From positions 390,584 through 454,583 of the forward strand of contig JAXGMN010000008.1 of assembly GCA_040768665.1 (NCBI GenBank): DNA of 64,000 bases, given 5' to 3'. The position numbers and the translations under genes were made by a program. This DNA comes from JABWBD01 sp040768665. Lineage in GTDB: Bacteria > Planctomycetota > Planctomycetia > Pirellulales > Thermoguttaceae. This document shows positions 50,404 to 58,691 of this stretch, in pieces (positions within the stretch are counted from its first letter, which is position 1; every line of letters starts with the position of its first letter). A model generated the notes under the pieces. It ran no database searches. It saw nothing but the letters and a program-made list of their open reading frames with translations, and was not told where the DNA came from.

Positions 50404-53322
50404 TTACTTTTCTGGTCCGTGGCTGAATGTGAGATGGAGTCTCGTTTCACGGCCACGGGGACGGAACTCGACGAGCTCTCGCTGCGTATCGATGTGCGTG
50501 GGTACGCCGCCGGCGTTGCAGGTTGCGATGCGGAATGCCCGGGGATGACGAATCCGAAGCCGCACGGTCGGGTAACGTTGGCCGGAGAAGGTGACGCGTG
50601 CGTCGAAGCTCGCGTCGTCGTCGGAGGGTGCGATTCGGAGGCTGACCGGGCCCCAGCGGGTTGGAGCGGAGCTGACGGAGAGACCACGGTCGAACCACGC
50701 GCGCGGCGAAGCTCGGCAGAGCCAAAGGATGTCGTCGTCGGGCTGCTCGAAGACGAGTGCCCATCGGGTCATCAGCGGAATCGTCAGTTGCGAGGGGATG
50801 CAGTAGTCGGCCATCTGGCGGCGGCCTCCGTAACCATGAATTGCCACCTGCTCGTAAGCGGTGAAGGTGCCGGGCATCTGGTGGTGGGCGAGATGCCCGA
50901 AGTAACCGAGCAGGAAATGCGCCACGCGGTCGTGGGCCAGGATCGACCAGGCATAGTGATAATAGGGCCAGTCGTCGAGATGCCCCGAAAAGCGGGTCGT
51001 CCCCAGCAGTTCGCCACCGTAAAGCAGCCGATACTCGATCATGTGCCGTTCCATTTCCAACGGCAGGCACCGTGCCGAAAGCGTTTCGAGCCAGTAGCGG
51101 TAATTGGTGTACGACGCCAGCCTGTCCTGGGTCATCGCCTGGAAGGGGCGATCGAGGCCGGCGATCGGAGGCAGGAAGGCGACGGGTTCCGCCGGCATGA
51201 GCGAACGTTCGGCGCTGCGAAGGATGTCGGACCGGAGAGCGTCGCACTCGGCCAGCAGGGCCTCGCCGGCATCGATCCACTGCGATTGCTGACGTTTGCG
51301 GCCAAGGTCCGCTTCGAGCCGGCCGATCTCTTGCAGCCCACGCCAACACCAGGCGCTGCCGGAGAAGTAGTATTCGGTCTGGTCGCGGGTGTCGGCCTCG
51401 GGCGAGCCATACAGCAGGCCGTAGGTGATCGCCTCGGCCGGTTGCTTGCGGCTCTCGGCGCGCAGCCGGAGCAGGTAGTCGACGACCCGCTGGATGGCCG
51501 GCCGGTGTCGCTCGAACCACGCCTCGTTGCCCGAAGTGCGAACATAATCGGCTGCCAACTTGAGCAGTTGGCCGTACTCGGAAACGGCCGGCCCGTAGTA
51601 GCGGAAGGTGCCGTCCTCCTGGATGAAGTTGTCGAGGTAGTACCCCAGCCGCTGACTTGCCTCCTCGTGAAATCCCCAGTCGATCAGGCACGCATTGAGG
51701 CTCAGCGTGGTCGGCGGAAACCCATCGTGCCGCTCGGCCCAGTAATGGCCGACGCCGTACTTGGGCTGCAATCCGACACAGCCGCTCAACGCACGGGCGA
51801 TCGCCGCGCGGCACGCATCGTGGATGCGGGGGTCGGCAACGTCGATCTGCATTCCGTCTTGAAACCATGCGTCCCACGACTGCTTGAACTGCAAGAGGGC
51901 GCCGTAGAATTCGCGCCCGTCGGGCAGTTCCTCCAGCGGCTCCAGGCGGAAGAACCGCGGCTTTCCGTCCGTTCGCTGGAACCGAACGAAGGCAGTCGGC
52001 GAGTCGCCTGGGGCCATCAGGGCCGACAGTTCCCATCCGATATCGGCCTCGGCGTCGAAATAACCGTAGTCGACTGCCGGCAGATAGCCGCCGAGCAGCC
52101 CACGCTTCGCGCGGCGCGGGTGGATCGGGGCAAGTTCCGGCGGCAGCAACGGTGCGGGATCGAAGCGGACGTCGCGCGAGATCACGGGCGGTCCGCCGCT
52201 GTCCGGCTGGCGACAGATTGCGCCATCGGGCTGGACGAAATACTTGACCGGCGACTGCGGCGAGCCGAGGAACGTGTAGGTATCGAGTGGCGCAAGATAG
52301 CCGGCCTCGTCGGGGTAGCTCGGATCGTCGTGTTTTTCCAGGACCTTTTCGCCGAGCACATCGCGTTTTGCCGCCACGAGCGAGGCGAAGTAGTCTTTCG
52401 GAAACTGCGCGCGAGGCTGCTCTATCGCGGGCAGGCGTCCGACGGCCTTGCGGACCTCGGCGATCGTCCGGCCCTCCGCGAGATAAACGATAACTCCCCA
52501 CCGATCGAAACGCCGCTCAAGTACGAGGATCGGCTCGGGCGACTCCAGCTTCGCGGCGACCTGCCAGCCCTGGAAATCGCTGCCGATCGGCACGCTAGCG
52601 ACATCGCCGCCGGCCAGACTCAAGCGCGCTCCATCGGAGCTGAACTGCACCACCACCGGGATTTTCAACGCAGCTCGCTCCGCGGGCTCTTCGACGGGGT
52701 AGTACCAGTCGTCGATCCGAGGATGGAAGTCCTTCAGCGCAAGGCGTTCGTCGACCCACTCGGCGCCGGGCCGATCGGCTCCGCTGCGCAGAGGCGGCTG
52801 CGGATACTCTTCGATGTTGCTTCGGAGATTGGGCGGCCGGAACGATTCGTCCGCCAGGAAGAATCCGTCCAGGTTCGTGTTGTTCTTTGCGGCCAACGAG
52901 ACGATTTTCAATTCGTGCCAGCCCTTGGCAAGCGAGCCGATCCGGACCGTTTGGTACCGCCACTCGTCGTCGCGAAGATGGCCCCATCCGCCCGTGGCCG
53001 GAAAGGAGAGGTTGCCGGCAACGACCTTGCCATCGAGGAGGATATCGAACCGGGAATCGCTCTCGGGGAGTCTCGCGTAACGGAGCGACGCGACCACGGT
53101 GCCGAGATCGCGCTCGAGGAGGAACCGGTAGGCGACCCAGTCGTTGCGGTCGCCGCCCCACTGGGAGCCGAGACATTCTCCACGGGAAGCGAACGGCGGC
53201 CGGTCGGGCCCAACCGATCCGACTTGCCCGTACCATGCTTCGCCTTCGATCCAAAGGGGTTGCACGTCGGCGCTCGCGGAGCCCGGCACACTCAAGGCTG
53301 CGGCGATTAGCAGAGCAATCAT
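50404..53322 (-). CDS. Large secreted six-hairpin glycosidase-like protein
   Basis: A 972-residue protein with a signal peptide (IALLIAAALSVPGSASA). The N-terminal 30-160 region is a carbohydrate-binding-like beta-sandwich (WIEGEAWYGQVG and LAKGWHELKIVSL). The middle part is mixed beta. From about residue 500 there is an (alpha/alpha)6-type catalytic-like domain, with DPRIHDACRAAIARALSGCV, ERHDGFPPTTLSLNACLIDW, FIQEDGTFRYYGPAVSEYGQ and GHLDDWPYYHYAWSILAH. It resembles six-hairpin glycosidases such as GH78, GH63 or GH127-like folds but matches none obviously, so the substrate is open. The start has AGGAG 6 bases upstream. It stands alone between the two inverted repeat copies. Confidence 0.78.
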   Translation of the reverse strand: MIALLIAAALSVPGSASADVQPLWIEGEAWYGQVGSVGPDRPPFASRGECLGSQWGGDRNDWVAYRFLLERDLGTVVASLRYARLPESDSRFDILLDGKVVAGNLSFPATGGWGHLRDDEWRYQTVRIGSLAKGWHELKIVSLAAKNNTNLDGFFLADESFRPPNLRSNIEEYPQPPLRSGADRPGAEWVDERLALKDFHPRIDDWYYPVEEPAERAALKIPVVVQFSSDGARLSLAGGDVASVPIGSDFQGWQVAAKLESPEPILVLERRFDRWGVIVYLAEGRTIAEVRKAVGRLPAIEQPRAQFPKDYFASLVAAKRDVLGEKVLEKHDDPSYPDEAGYLAPLDTYTFLGSPQSPVKYFVQPDGAICRQPDSGGPPVISRDVRFDPAPLLPPELAPIHPRRAKRGLLGGYLPAVDYGYFDAEADIGWELSALMAPGDSPTAFVRFQRTDGKPRFFRLEPLEELPDGREFYGALLQFKQSWDAWFQDGMQIDVADPRIHDACRAAIARALSGCVGLQPKYGVGHYWAERHDGFPPTTLSLNACLIDWGFHEEASQRLGYYLDNFIQEDGTFRYYGPAVSEYGQLLKLAADYVRTSGNEAWFERHRPAIQRVVDYLLRLRAESRKQPAEAITYGLLYGSPEADTRDQTEYYFSGSAWCWRGLQEIGRLEADLGRKRQQSQWIDAGEALLAECDALRSDILRSAERSLMPAEPVAFLPPIAGLDRPFQAMTQDRLASYTNYRYWLETLSARCLPLEMERHMIEYRLLYGGELLGTTRFSGHLDDWPYYHYAWSILAHDRVAHFLLGYFGHLAHHQMPGTFTAYEQVAIHGYGGRRQMADYCIPSQLTIPLMTRWALVFEQPDDDILWLCRASPRAWFDRGLSVSSAPTRWGPVSLRIAPSDDDASFDARVTFSGQRYPTVRLRIRHPRAFRIATCNAGGVPTHIDTQRELVEFRPRGRETRLHLTFSHGPEK

Positions 53323-53776
53323 GATCGTCTCCTATCGTTGGCGAAGGACGGGCCGAGCGTCGAGGTAGCTCAACAAGGAAGGTAACCGTTCACGAGGCGG
53401 CCGGGGACTGGGCCATTTTTCGGCCAGTTGATGTATTTTGGTGCCAAGAACGTTGGCCGAAAACATGGACCTGTCCCCCTCTCTTCCGCGGGCGTGAACG
53501 GTTACCAAGGAAGCAGGAGATGATTATCCCGGGAAGACAAGGGCTCGGTCAATGAGTACGAGTTCGCCGGCGATGCCACGCCGAATCAAGAGGGCCGCAA
53601 AAGGTCACAAGAATCGCAAGCGGTGTGATTCGATGCTCTCCCTTCGGTTCGTGCCGTTGCCCGTCAGGTTGCCGCGCGCTCAGCCGGCTGCTATTCTAAG
53701 CAAAGTACCGTTTCTGCCCTACCTGCAATCGCTCCCCTCCGGACAGTCCGACGTTCCCTCGGTAACGAGCTCACTC
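53323..53776. other. Divergent intergenic region with an inserted repeat element
   Basis: This region of about 450 bases lies between the minus-strand glycosidase-like gene and the plus-strand beta-helix gene. It contains the complete element at 53382-53505 with its target-site duplication. From 53552 to 53776 a frame is open and in phase with the beta-helix gene, but the residues are basic and unstructured, and a signal peptide begins only at 53777. Confidence 0.55.
53382..53505. mobile_element. MITE-like element with 13-bp terminal inverted repeats and 8-bp target-site duplication
   Basis: The 124-bp unit has perfect ends GTAACCGTTCACG (53382-53394) and CGTGAACGGTTAC (53493-53505). It is flanked on both sides by CAAGGAAG (53374-53381 and 53506-53513), an exact 8-bp direct repeat expected from transposase-mediated insertion. 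The interior is GC-rich, includes GGCCATTTTTCGGCC and has no gene. No transposase is encoded, so it must be mobilised in trans, if at all. Confidence 0.88.
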
Positions 53777-56602
53777 ATGCGTTTTTTTCCGATTGCGTCA
53801 CGTCTCGCCATGATTCTTTCGATGGTGTCCGCTGCGAGTGTTGCCCTGTCTTCGGAGACGCCGGCCTCGCCGGGCCGGGCAACGGCTCTTTTTGTGTCGC
53901 CTGATGGCAACGATCGCAGCCCCGGGACGAAGGAGCAGCCGTTTGCGACGATCCGGCGCGCTCAGCAAGCCGTCCGTGAATGGAAAGCCCGAAGTTCGCC
54001 GGCGGCCCCGATCACCGTGAATCTGATGGGCGGGACCTACCGGCTAGATCGCGCACTGGTGTTCACACCGGACGATTCCGGCACGGCCGAGGCCACCGTC
54101 ACATACCGCGGCGTCGGAGCGAAGCCGGCGGTGATTTCCGGTGGAAGAAGGCTGGACGGGTTTCGCAGCGAAGGCAAGCTCTGGACCGCCAGGCTCGACG
54201 ACGTGCGGTCGGGACAGTGGTCCTTCAACCAGCTCTACGTCAACGGCCATCGGCGGCCGCGGGCCCGTACACCGGACGAAGGGCACTACTTCCGCGTCCG
54301 CTCGGCCCCGTCCGAAGCGAAGGAAAGCCGCCGCGGATTCCATTACCGCAACGGCGACGTACGTCAATGGCCAAATCTCGAAGATGCCGTATTCGTCGTA
54401 TTCGGAAGTTGGTACAACACGATCCATCACGTTGAGAAGATCGATGCCGACACGAGGACCGTATGGTTCACCAATGAAGCGGGCCGGCCGCTGAATTGGT
54501 ACGAGAAGAACCTCCGCTATTACGTGGAGAATATCCCGGAGGCCCTGGATCAGGCCGGGGAATGGTATCTGGATCGAACGACCGGCATACTCTCCTACTA
54601 TCCGCTGCCGGGCGAGGAGATCGAAACCGCTGAGATCATTGCGCCGGTCGTGCGTCAGACCTTGCTCCGATTTCAAGGCGACACGGACGAAGACCGCAAG
54701 GTCGAGCATATTCGCCTCGAGAACCTCGAGTTTCGCCATACCGATGCCCATCTACCGAAAGACTTGTTCGACGGGCGGCAGGCGGCCACCGTCGAGGACG
54801 CCGGGCTCCAGGCAGACGGGGCGAGCCATTGCGTCGTGGAAGGCTGCCGGATCGCCAATATGGGCGAGCACGGCATCTGGTTCCGGGACGACTGCGACCA
54901 CAGCGTGATTCGCCGCTGCCATGTCCACGACCTGGGCGGCGGCGGGATCTACATCGGCGAAAAATGGCGGTGGGGCAACGACTGCCCGGCGTGGCGCGGC
55001 TACCGCACATACGAGGAAATCCCGCATTTCACCGAACACAACGTGGTCGACAACTGCTTTGTCCATGACGGGTGCCGCGTGTTCAGCGGTGCGATCGGCA
55101 TTTGGGTCGGGCAGGCCTCGTACACGACCGTGTCGCACAACGACGTCTGCGATATGAGCTACAGCGGCATCTCCGTAGGATGGGACTGGTCGGGCAACCG
55201 GAGCACGGCCCACCACAACGTGATCGAGCACAACCATCTCCACCATCTCGGTCACGGCAAGATGAACGACATGGCCGGGATCTACACGCTCGGCGTCTCG
55301 CCCGGCACGGTGATCCGGCAGAACGTGATTCACGACGTGCAGGCCTACCAGTCGCCGGTGGGCTACTGCCTCGGCGCCGGCATCTATCTCGACCAGTCGT
55401 CCGCCGAGCTGACGGTGGAGAACAACGTGTGCTACAACATTTCCAATGCAGGGTTCTTTCTTCATCACGGAGCTAAGAACCGCGTTCTCAACAACGTATT
55501 TGCCGACGTCGAAGGAAAGGGCCGGATCGGATGGGGGATGTACTTCACGGCCCGCGGCACTCACCCCGATGAAGGGAATACAGTCTCGGGCAACATCGTC
55601 TACGGCCCCTCGCCGAAGATGGCCAAGGCGGTTCGGCACGGGGGGAAGTCCGAGGAAGGGCATCGCGACTTCGTCCACATCGACAAAAACCTGTACTGCT
55701 CGACGGGCGAAGCGGAGGCGGTTTTCAGCACTTCGCATACCGACGAGCCTGCCCGAGTTCTCGGACTGCCGCCCTGGCGCGATGCGGGGTACGATGTGAA
55801 TTCGCTGGCGGCCGACCCGTTGTTTGTGGACGCGGGAAGGCGGAATTACCGGCTGCGGCCGGACTCGCCCGCCCACAAGCTCGGGATCCAATCGATCGAT
55901 ACGGCGGAGGTCGGCTTGTACGGGGATTCCCAGTGGACAGGCTTGCCAGGCCGAACGGTTCTGCGCGATCCGGACCCGGAGCCGGAGTTCCAGCCCACGG
56001 CGATTCTGTCGCTTGCGGAGGACTACGAGGACAAACCGGTCGGGTACGTTCCCGACCATGTCCAGAAGACGGATCGCGCAAAGGGTGCGATGGTGGCGGT
56101 GACGGACAGCGTTGCCGCGGACGGAGACAGGTGCCTTCGCTTTGCCGACGCCCCGGGGCTCGAGGCGGCGTACTTTCCGAACCGCGTCTGGCGAGATCTT
56201 CTCCTGCACGAGGGGACCGTGAGGCTGAGCTTCGACTGTAGGAACAGCCGCGACAACCCGGCCACATTCCTGGTCGAATTGCGGGACTGGTCGGAAAAGC
56301 AGTACCGCACCGGGCCCAGTCTGCTGTTTCAAGCAAGCGGCACCCTAAGCGTCGGTCAAAAACAACAGCTTCGCTATGAGCCAGGGCAATGGTATCACGT
56401 CGAAGTGGTGTTTAAGCTGGGCGAAGGTGCACCGAAGGTCTGGCAGCTCCGGTTTGCGCCGAAAGGCGAAGAAACCGAGGCGTTGACCGTTACCTTCGGC
56501 GACAGCCGCTTCACGACGCTGACATGGCTCGGGCTGCTTGCCATGGACCACGACCGGCGATCTGAATTCTTTGTTGACAATCTCCGTATCGACATGGACT
56601 AA
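53777..56602 (+). CDS. Secreted right-handed beta-helix protein (GH141-like)
   Basis: A 941-residue protein. The signal peptide spans MRFFPIASRLAMILSMVSAA. The domain opens with FVSPDGNDRSPGTKEQPFAT, then ITVNLMGGTYRLDRALVFTP, the pattern of GH141 and related beta-helix enzymes acting on plant or algal polysaccharides. Parallel beta-helix coils follow (residues 280-600: HCVVEGCRIANMGEHGIWFR, CHVHDLGGGGIYIGE, NDVCDMSYSGISVGWDW and NHLHHLGHGKMNDMAGIYTL). The C-terminal 200 residues form a jelly-roll-like module. An upstream frame exists, but the start was chosen at the signal peptide. It is the centre of the secreted-hydrolase cluster. Confidence 0.85.
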   Translation: MRFFPIASRLAMILSMVSAASVALSSETPASPGRATALFVSPDGNDRSPGTKEQPFATIRRAQQAVREWKARSSPAAPITVNLMGGTYRLDRALVFTPDDSGTAEATVTYRGVGAKPAVISGGRRLDGFRSEGKLWTARLDDVRSGQWSFNQLYVNGHRRPRARTPDEGHYFRVRSAPSEAKESRRGFHYRNGDVRQWPNLEDAVFVVFGSWYNTIHHVEKIDADTRTVWFTNEAGRPLNWYEKNLRYYVENIPEALDQAGEWYLDRTTGILSYYPLPGEEIETAEIIAPVVRQTLLRFQGDTDEDRKVEHIRLENLEFRHTDAHLPKDLFDGRQAATVEDAGLQADGASHCVVEGCRIANMGEHGIWFRDDCDHSVIRRCHVHDLGGGGIYIGEKWRWGNDCPAWRGYRTYEEIPHFTEHNVVDNCFVHDGCRVFSGAIGIWVGQASYTTVSHNDVCDMSYSGISVGWDWSGNRSTAHHNVIEHNHLHHLGHGKMNDMAGIYTLGVSPGTVIRQNVIHDVQAYQSPVGYCLGAGIYLDQSSAELTVENNVCYNISNAGFFLHHGAKNRVLNNVFADVEGKGRIGWGMYFTARGTHPDEGNTVSGNIVYGPSPKMAKAVRHGGKSEEGHRDFVHIDKNLYCSTGEAEAVFSTSHTDEPARVLGLPPWRDAGYDVNSLAADPLFVDAGRRNYRLRPDSPAHKLGIQSIDTAEVGLYGDSQWTGLPGRTVLRDPDPEPEFQPTAILSLAEDYEDKPVGYVPDHVQKTDRAKGAMVAVTDSVAADGDRCLRFADAPGLEAAYFPNRVWRDLLLHEGTVRLSFDCRNSRDNPATFLVELRDWSEKQYRTGPSLLFQASGTLSVGQKQQLRYEPGQWYHVEVVFKLGEGAPKVWQLRFAPKGEETEALTVTFGDSRFTTLTWLGLLAMDHDRRSEFFVDNLRIDMD

Positions 56603-56693
56603 AGACTCGAATGGAACCTGGCGTGAACGGGCACCGACAGTTAGTAGTTGTATCTCTTATCAGCACACGATATCTGACACGAAGGAGAACGAG

Positions 56694-57590
56694 ATGAAAC
56701 GATTGGAACGTTCTTGCATGCCGCTGCTCGTGGCAGTGTGCGTCTTGGCATCGGCGCTGCCCTGCTCGTCGGCCCAGGCGCCCAATCCTGCTCCGACTTA
56801 CCAAGACGTTCCCTACGACGACGCCGATCCGGCGCAGAAGCTCGACGTCTACCTGGCCGAATCCGACAAACCGGTGCCGGCGATGGTCTTCATTCACGGC
56901 GGTGGCTGGCGGGGCGGGTCAAAAGCACGTGTCCCGGCCTGGCTGCTCGACGGGGTCCGCGACGGGGCGTTTTCCGTCATTTCCGTCGAGTACCGCTTCA
57001 CCAACGTGGCGCCGCATCCGGCCCAGGGAAACGACTGCCTGCGGGCGATTCAATTCGTGCGGCACAAGGCCGCCGACTGGAAGATCGACGCCAAGCGAAT
57101 CGGGGTCACCGGCGGGTCGGCCGGCGGACATTTGACGGCGTGGGTTGCCCTGCACGACGACGCGGCCGATCCCGGCTCGAGCGACCCGGTCGAGAGACAA
57201 TCGTCCCGCGTGGCTTGCGCGATCAGCTTCGCCGGACCTACCGACTGGTCGCTCCTGGGCAAGATCGAACACAAGCACCCGGCCTACCGGCAATTGCTCG
57301 GCTACGAGCCGGGGACTCCGGCCGACGAGATGAATGCCGCCAAGAGGAAGGACGTGTCCCCGATCACGTTCGTCAGCAAGGATGATCCGCCTGTCATGCA
57401 GGTGCATGGCGACAAAGACGACATCGTGCCGATCGAGCACGCACGCAATCTGCACGAACGGCTCGAAAGCGCGGGCGTCAAGTCGGAACTGGTGGTGATC
57501 GGAGGAGCCAACCACGGCGTTGCCGGAGCGGGGCCCGCAGTGACCGAGCGAGCGAAGCAGTTCGCGCGCGAGCATCTGGTGCGGCCGTAG
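56694..57590 (+). CDS. Secreted carbohydrate esterase-like alpha/beta hydrolase
   Basis: A 298-residue protein with a signal peptide (SCMPLLVAVCVLASALPCSS). The alpha/beta-hydrolase domain of the BD-FAE/lipase-esterase type shows FIHGGGWRGGSK (oxyanion hole HGGG), nucleophile Ser in RIGVTGGSAGGHLTAWVAL, Asp in MQVHGDKDDIVPIEHA and His in IGGANHGVAGAG. Ribosome site GAAGGAG precedes ATG 56694. It follows the beta-helix gene by 92 bp. Its 3' end (REHLVRP and stop) is duplicated about 1 kb downstream. Confidence 0.92.
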   Translation: MKRLERSCMPLLVAVCVLASALPCSSAQAPNPAPTYQDVPYDDADPAQKLDVYLAESDKPVPAMVFIHGGGWRGGSKARVPAWLLDGVRDGAFSVISVEYRFTNVAPHPAQGNDCLRAIQFVRHKAADWKIDAKRIGVTGGSAGGHLTAWVALHDDAADPGSSDPVERQSSRVACAISFAGPTDWSLLGKIEHKHPAYRQLLGYEPGTPADEMNAAKRKDVSPITFVSKDDPPVMQVHGDKDDIVPIEHARNLHERLESAGVKSELVVIGGANHGVAGAGPAVTERAKQFAREHLVRP

Positions 57591-57649
57591 CGGATCGGCG
57601 GGAGGCATTCCCGATGCAGGTTGTATCTGCCGAGCGGAATCCGGGTGCC

Positions 57650-57674
57650 AGGTCCCGCTCGGCAAGCGGGACCT
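57650..57674. repeat. Palindromic repeat family 2, copy 2
   Basis: AGGTCCCGCT and AGCGGGACCT arms with loop CGGCA, 59 bases after the esterase stop. With its flanks (57567-57680) it forms a duplicated block together with 58556-58670. Confidence 0.9.
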
Positions 57675-57692
57675 ACTCTTTGGGAGGGTATC

Positions 57693-57770
57693 ATGCGTCG
57701 CATACTGCTTCTTCCGGTGCTTGCATGTCTGGCGGTGCCGATCTGCCACACTCTTGCAAGATTACAATGA
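57693..57770 (+). pseudogene. Orphan signal-peptide stub of a deleted secreted-protein gene
   Basis: The 25-codon frame encodes MRRILLLPVLACLAVPICHT followed by LARLQ and a stop. It is a textbook signal peptide with basic start, hydrophobic core and an Ala-rich end, and has a GGGAGGG ribosome site. Nothing follows in frame. It looks like the 5' end of a secreted-protein gene, probably of the surrounding cluster, cut off by a deletion. Confidence 0.65.
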
Positions 57771-57871
57771 AAGCGGCGAGCTGGCTCCCCTTCCCGGCTA
57801 ATGGGACGAATGGCAGTTCGCGATTTTCCGGACTGCGCGCTCCGTATGTACTTGGTGAATGGGTGCGAGCA

Positions 57872-58213
57872 ATGGGCTCGTCAGAATCATCGGCGTCGAC
57901 CTCGGACAATTTGCCCGAAACATTTCGGCCCTTGTTCTGGGATTGTGAATTCACCGATGTGACCTGGCGGGAACATCGCGATTTTGTCATTCGACGCATT
58001 TTATCAGATGGTACATGGGACGCCATTGGCTGGCTCCGCACCCGCCTCGGTGACGCCGCGTTGCGAGACTGGATTCAGCGGCATCGGGGCCGAGGATTGA
58101 ATCCCCAGCAACTTCGGTTTTGGGAGTTGGTGCTGGACTTGCCATCGGACTTGGTCGATTCATGGCTCGATTCTCAGGAGCGGCGGCTCTGGAAGGAGAG
58201 GATCCGGCGATGA
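57872..58213 (+). CDS. DUF6922-like small protein (putative antitoxin-side partner)
   Basis: A 113-residue protein. The C-terminal 85 residues read RPLFWDCEFTDVTWREHRDF, IRRILSDGTWDAIGWLRTRL and QRHRGRGLNPQQLRFWELVL, the pattern of DUF6922 proteins usually encoded before an AbiEii-type nucleotidyltransferase. The start at 57872 was chosen by domain position; the earlier frame passes through the repeat and the stub. Its TGA overlaps the ATG of the next, broken gene (ATGA), as in the intact two-gene modules. Confidence 0.65.
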   Translation: MGSSESSASTSDNLPETFRPLFWDCEFTDVTWREHRDFVIRRILSDGTWDAIGWLRTRLGDAALRDWIQRHRGRGLNPQQLRFWELVLDLPSDLVDSWLDSQERRLWKERIRR

Positions 58214-58480
58214 CGCCCGAGGACGCTGCCCTATTGGCTGAACAACGAGCGGCATTGCGCCAGTTCGGACCGCATGCAGCCGAGTGGGGGTTTTTGCATG
58301 CTCGATTTGTTCCGCCGGAAGTTCGAGATCGACGACGTTTCTCGCGTTCTTTACAGCCTCAGCTACTTCGAAGATGCCGAAGGCGACCCAATGCCAAGAA
58401 TGCTGTCGAAGGTTACGTGGGAAGATGTGAAAGCCGATATTCGCCGATGGATAAAGGACCTGGCGGCGCAAACCGACTGA
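58210..58480 (+). pseudogene. AbiEii-like nucleotidyltransferase toxin, internally deleted
   Basis: The first about 28 codons (MTPEDAALLAEQRAALRQFG, then PHAAEWGF) match the N-terminus of the AbiEii/AbiGii toxin family. Then, in a different frame, come the last 60 residues of the same kind of protein: LFRRKFEIDDVSRVLYSLSY followed by FEDAEGDPMPRMLSKVTWEDVK. The roughly 170 residues between, which contain the catalytic GxS...DxD site, are gone, and the junction near 58290-58305 shifts the frame. The toxin cannot be active; the upstream partner gene is intact. Confidence 0.75.
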
Positions 58481-58524
58481 ATCGGTGGTTGGTCGGGCGG
58501 CTGTCTTGCAATGGCTTGGCCACG

Positions 58525-58579
58525 TTTCACGGGGACAAAGACGATGGAATATCCACGCGAGCACTTGGTGCGGCCGTAG
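58525..58579 (+). pseudogene. Deleted second copy of the esterase 3' end
   Basis: FHGDKDD (58525 onward) and, after a deletion and frame change, REHLVRP plus TAG (to 58579) match the residues VHGDKDD and REHLVRP of the esterase gene ending at 57590. The following roughly 90 bases also match the region after that gene, including the palindromic repeat. This is the remnant of a tandem duplication. Confidence 0.75.
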
Positions 58580-58638
58580 CGGATCGGCGGGAAGGACTCT
58601 TCACTCGGGTTGTATTGGCCAGGCGTGATCCGACTGCC

Positions 58639-58663
58639 AGGTCCCGCTCGGCAAGCGGGACCT
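58639..58663. repeat. Palindromic repeat family 2, copy 3
   Basis: The same 25-base palindrome as at 57650, identical in sequence and orientation. It lies 28 bases before the DUF4832 gene start and within the duplicated block 58556-58670. Confidence 0.9.
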
Positions 58664-58691
58664 ACTTTAGCCAACGAGAGGCGAAATCGTG

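Noticed and set aside
50371..53310. 979-codon plus-strand open frame opposite the glycosidase-like gene
   Set aside because: It is a shadow of the minus-strand gene in GC-rich DNA: arginine/alanine/glycine-rich, no domain pattern, and the opposite strand has a signal peptide, ribosome site and conserved-looking motifs.
53552..53776. 75-codon N-terminal extension of the beta-helix protein
   Set aside because: The extension is basic and unstructured, and a normal signal peptide starts at 53777, which would be buried by it.
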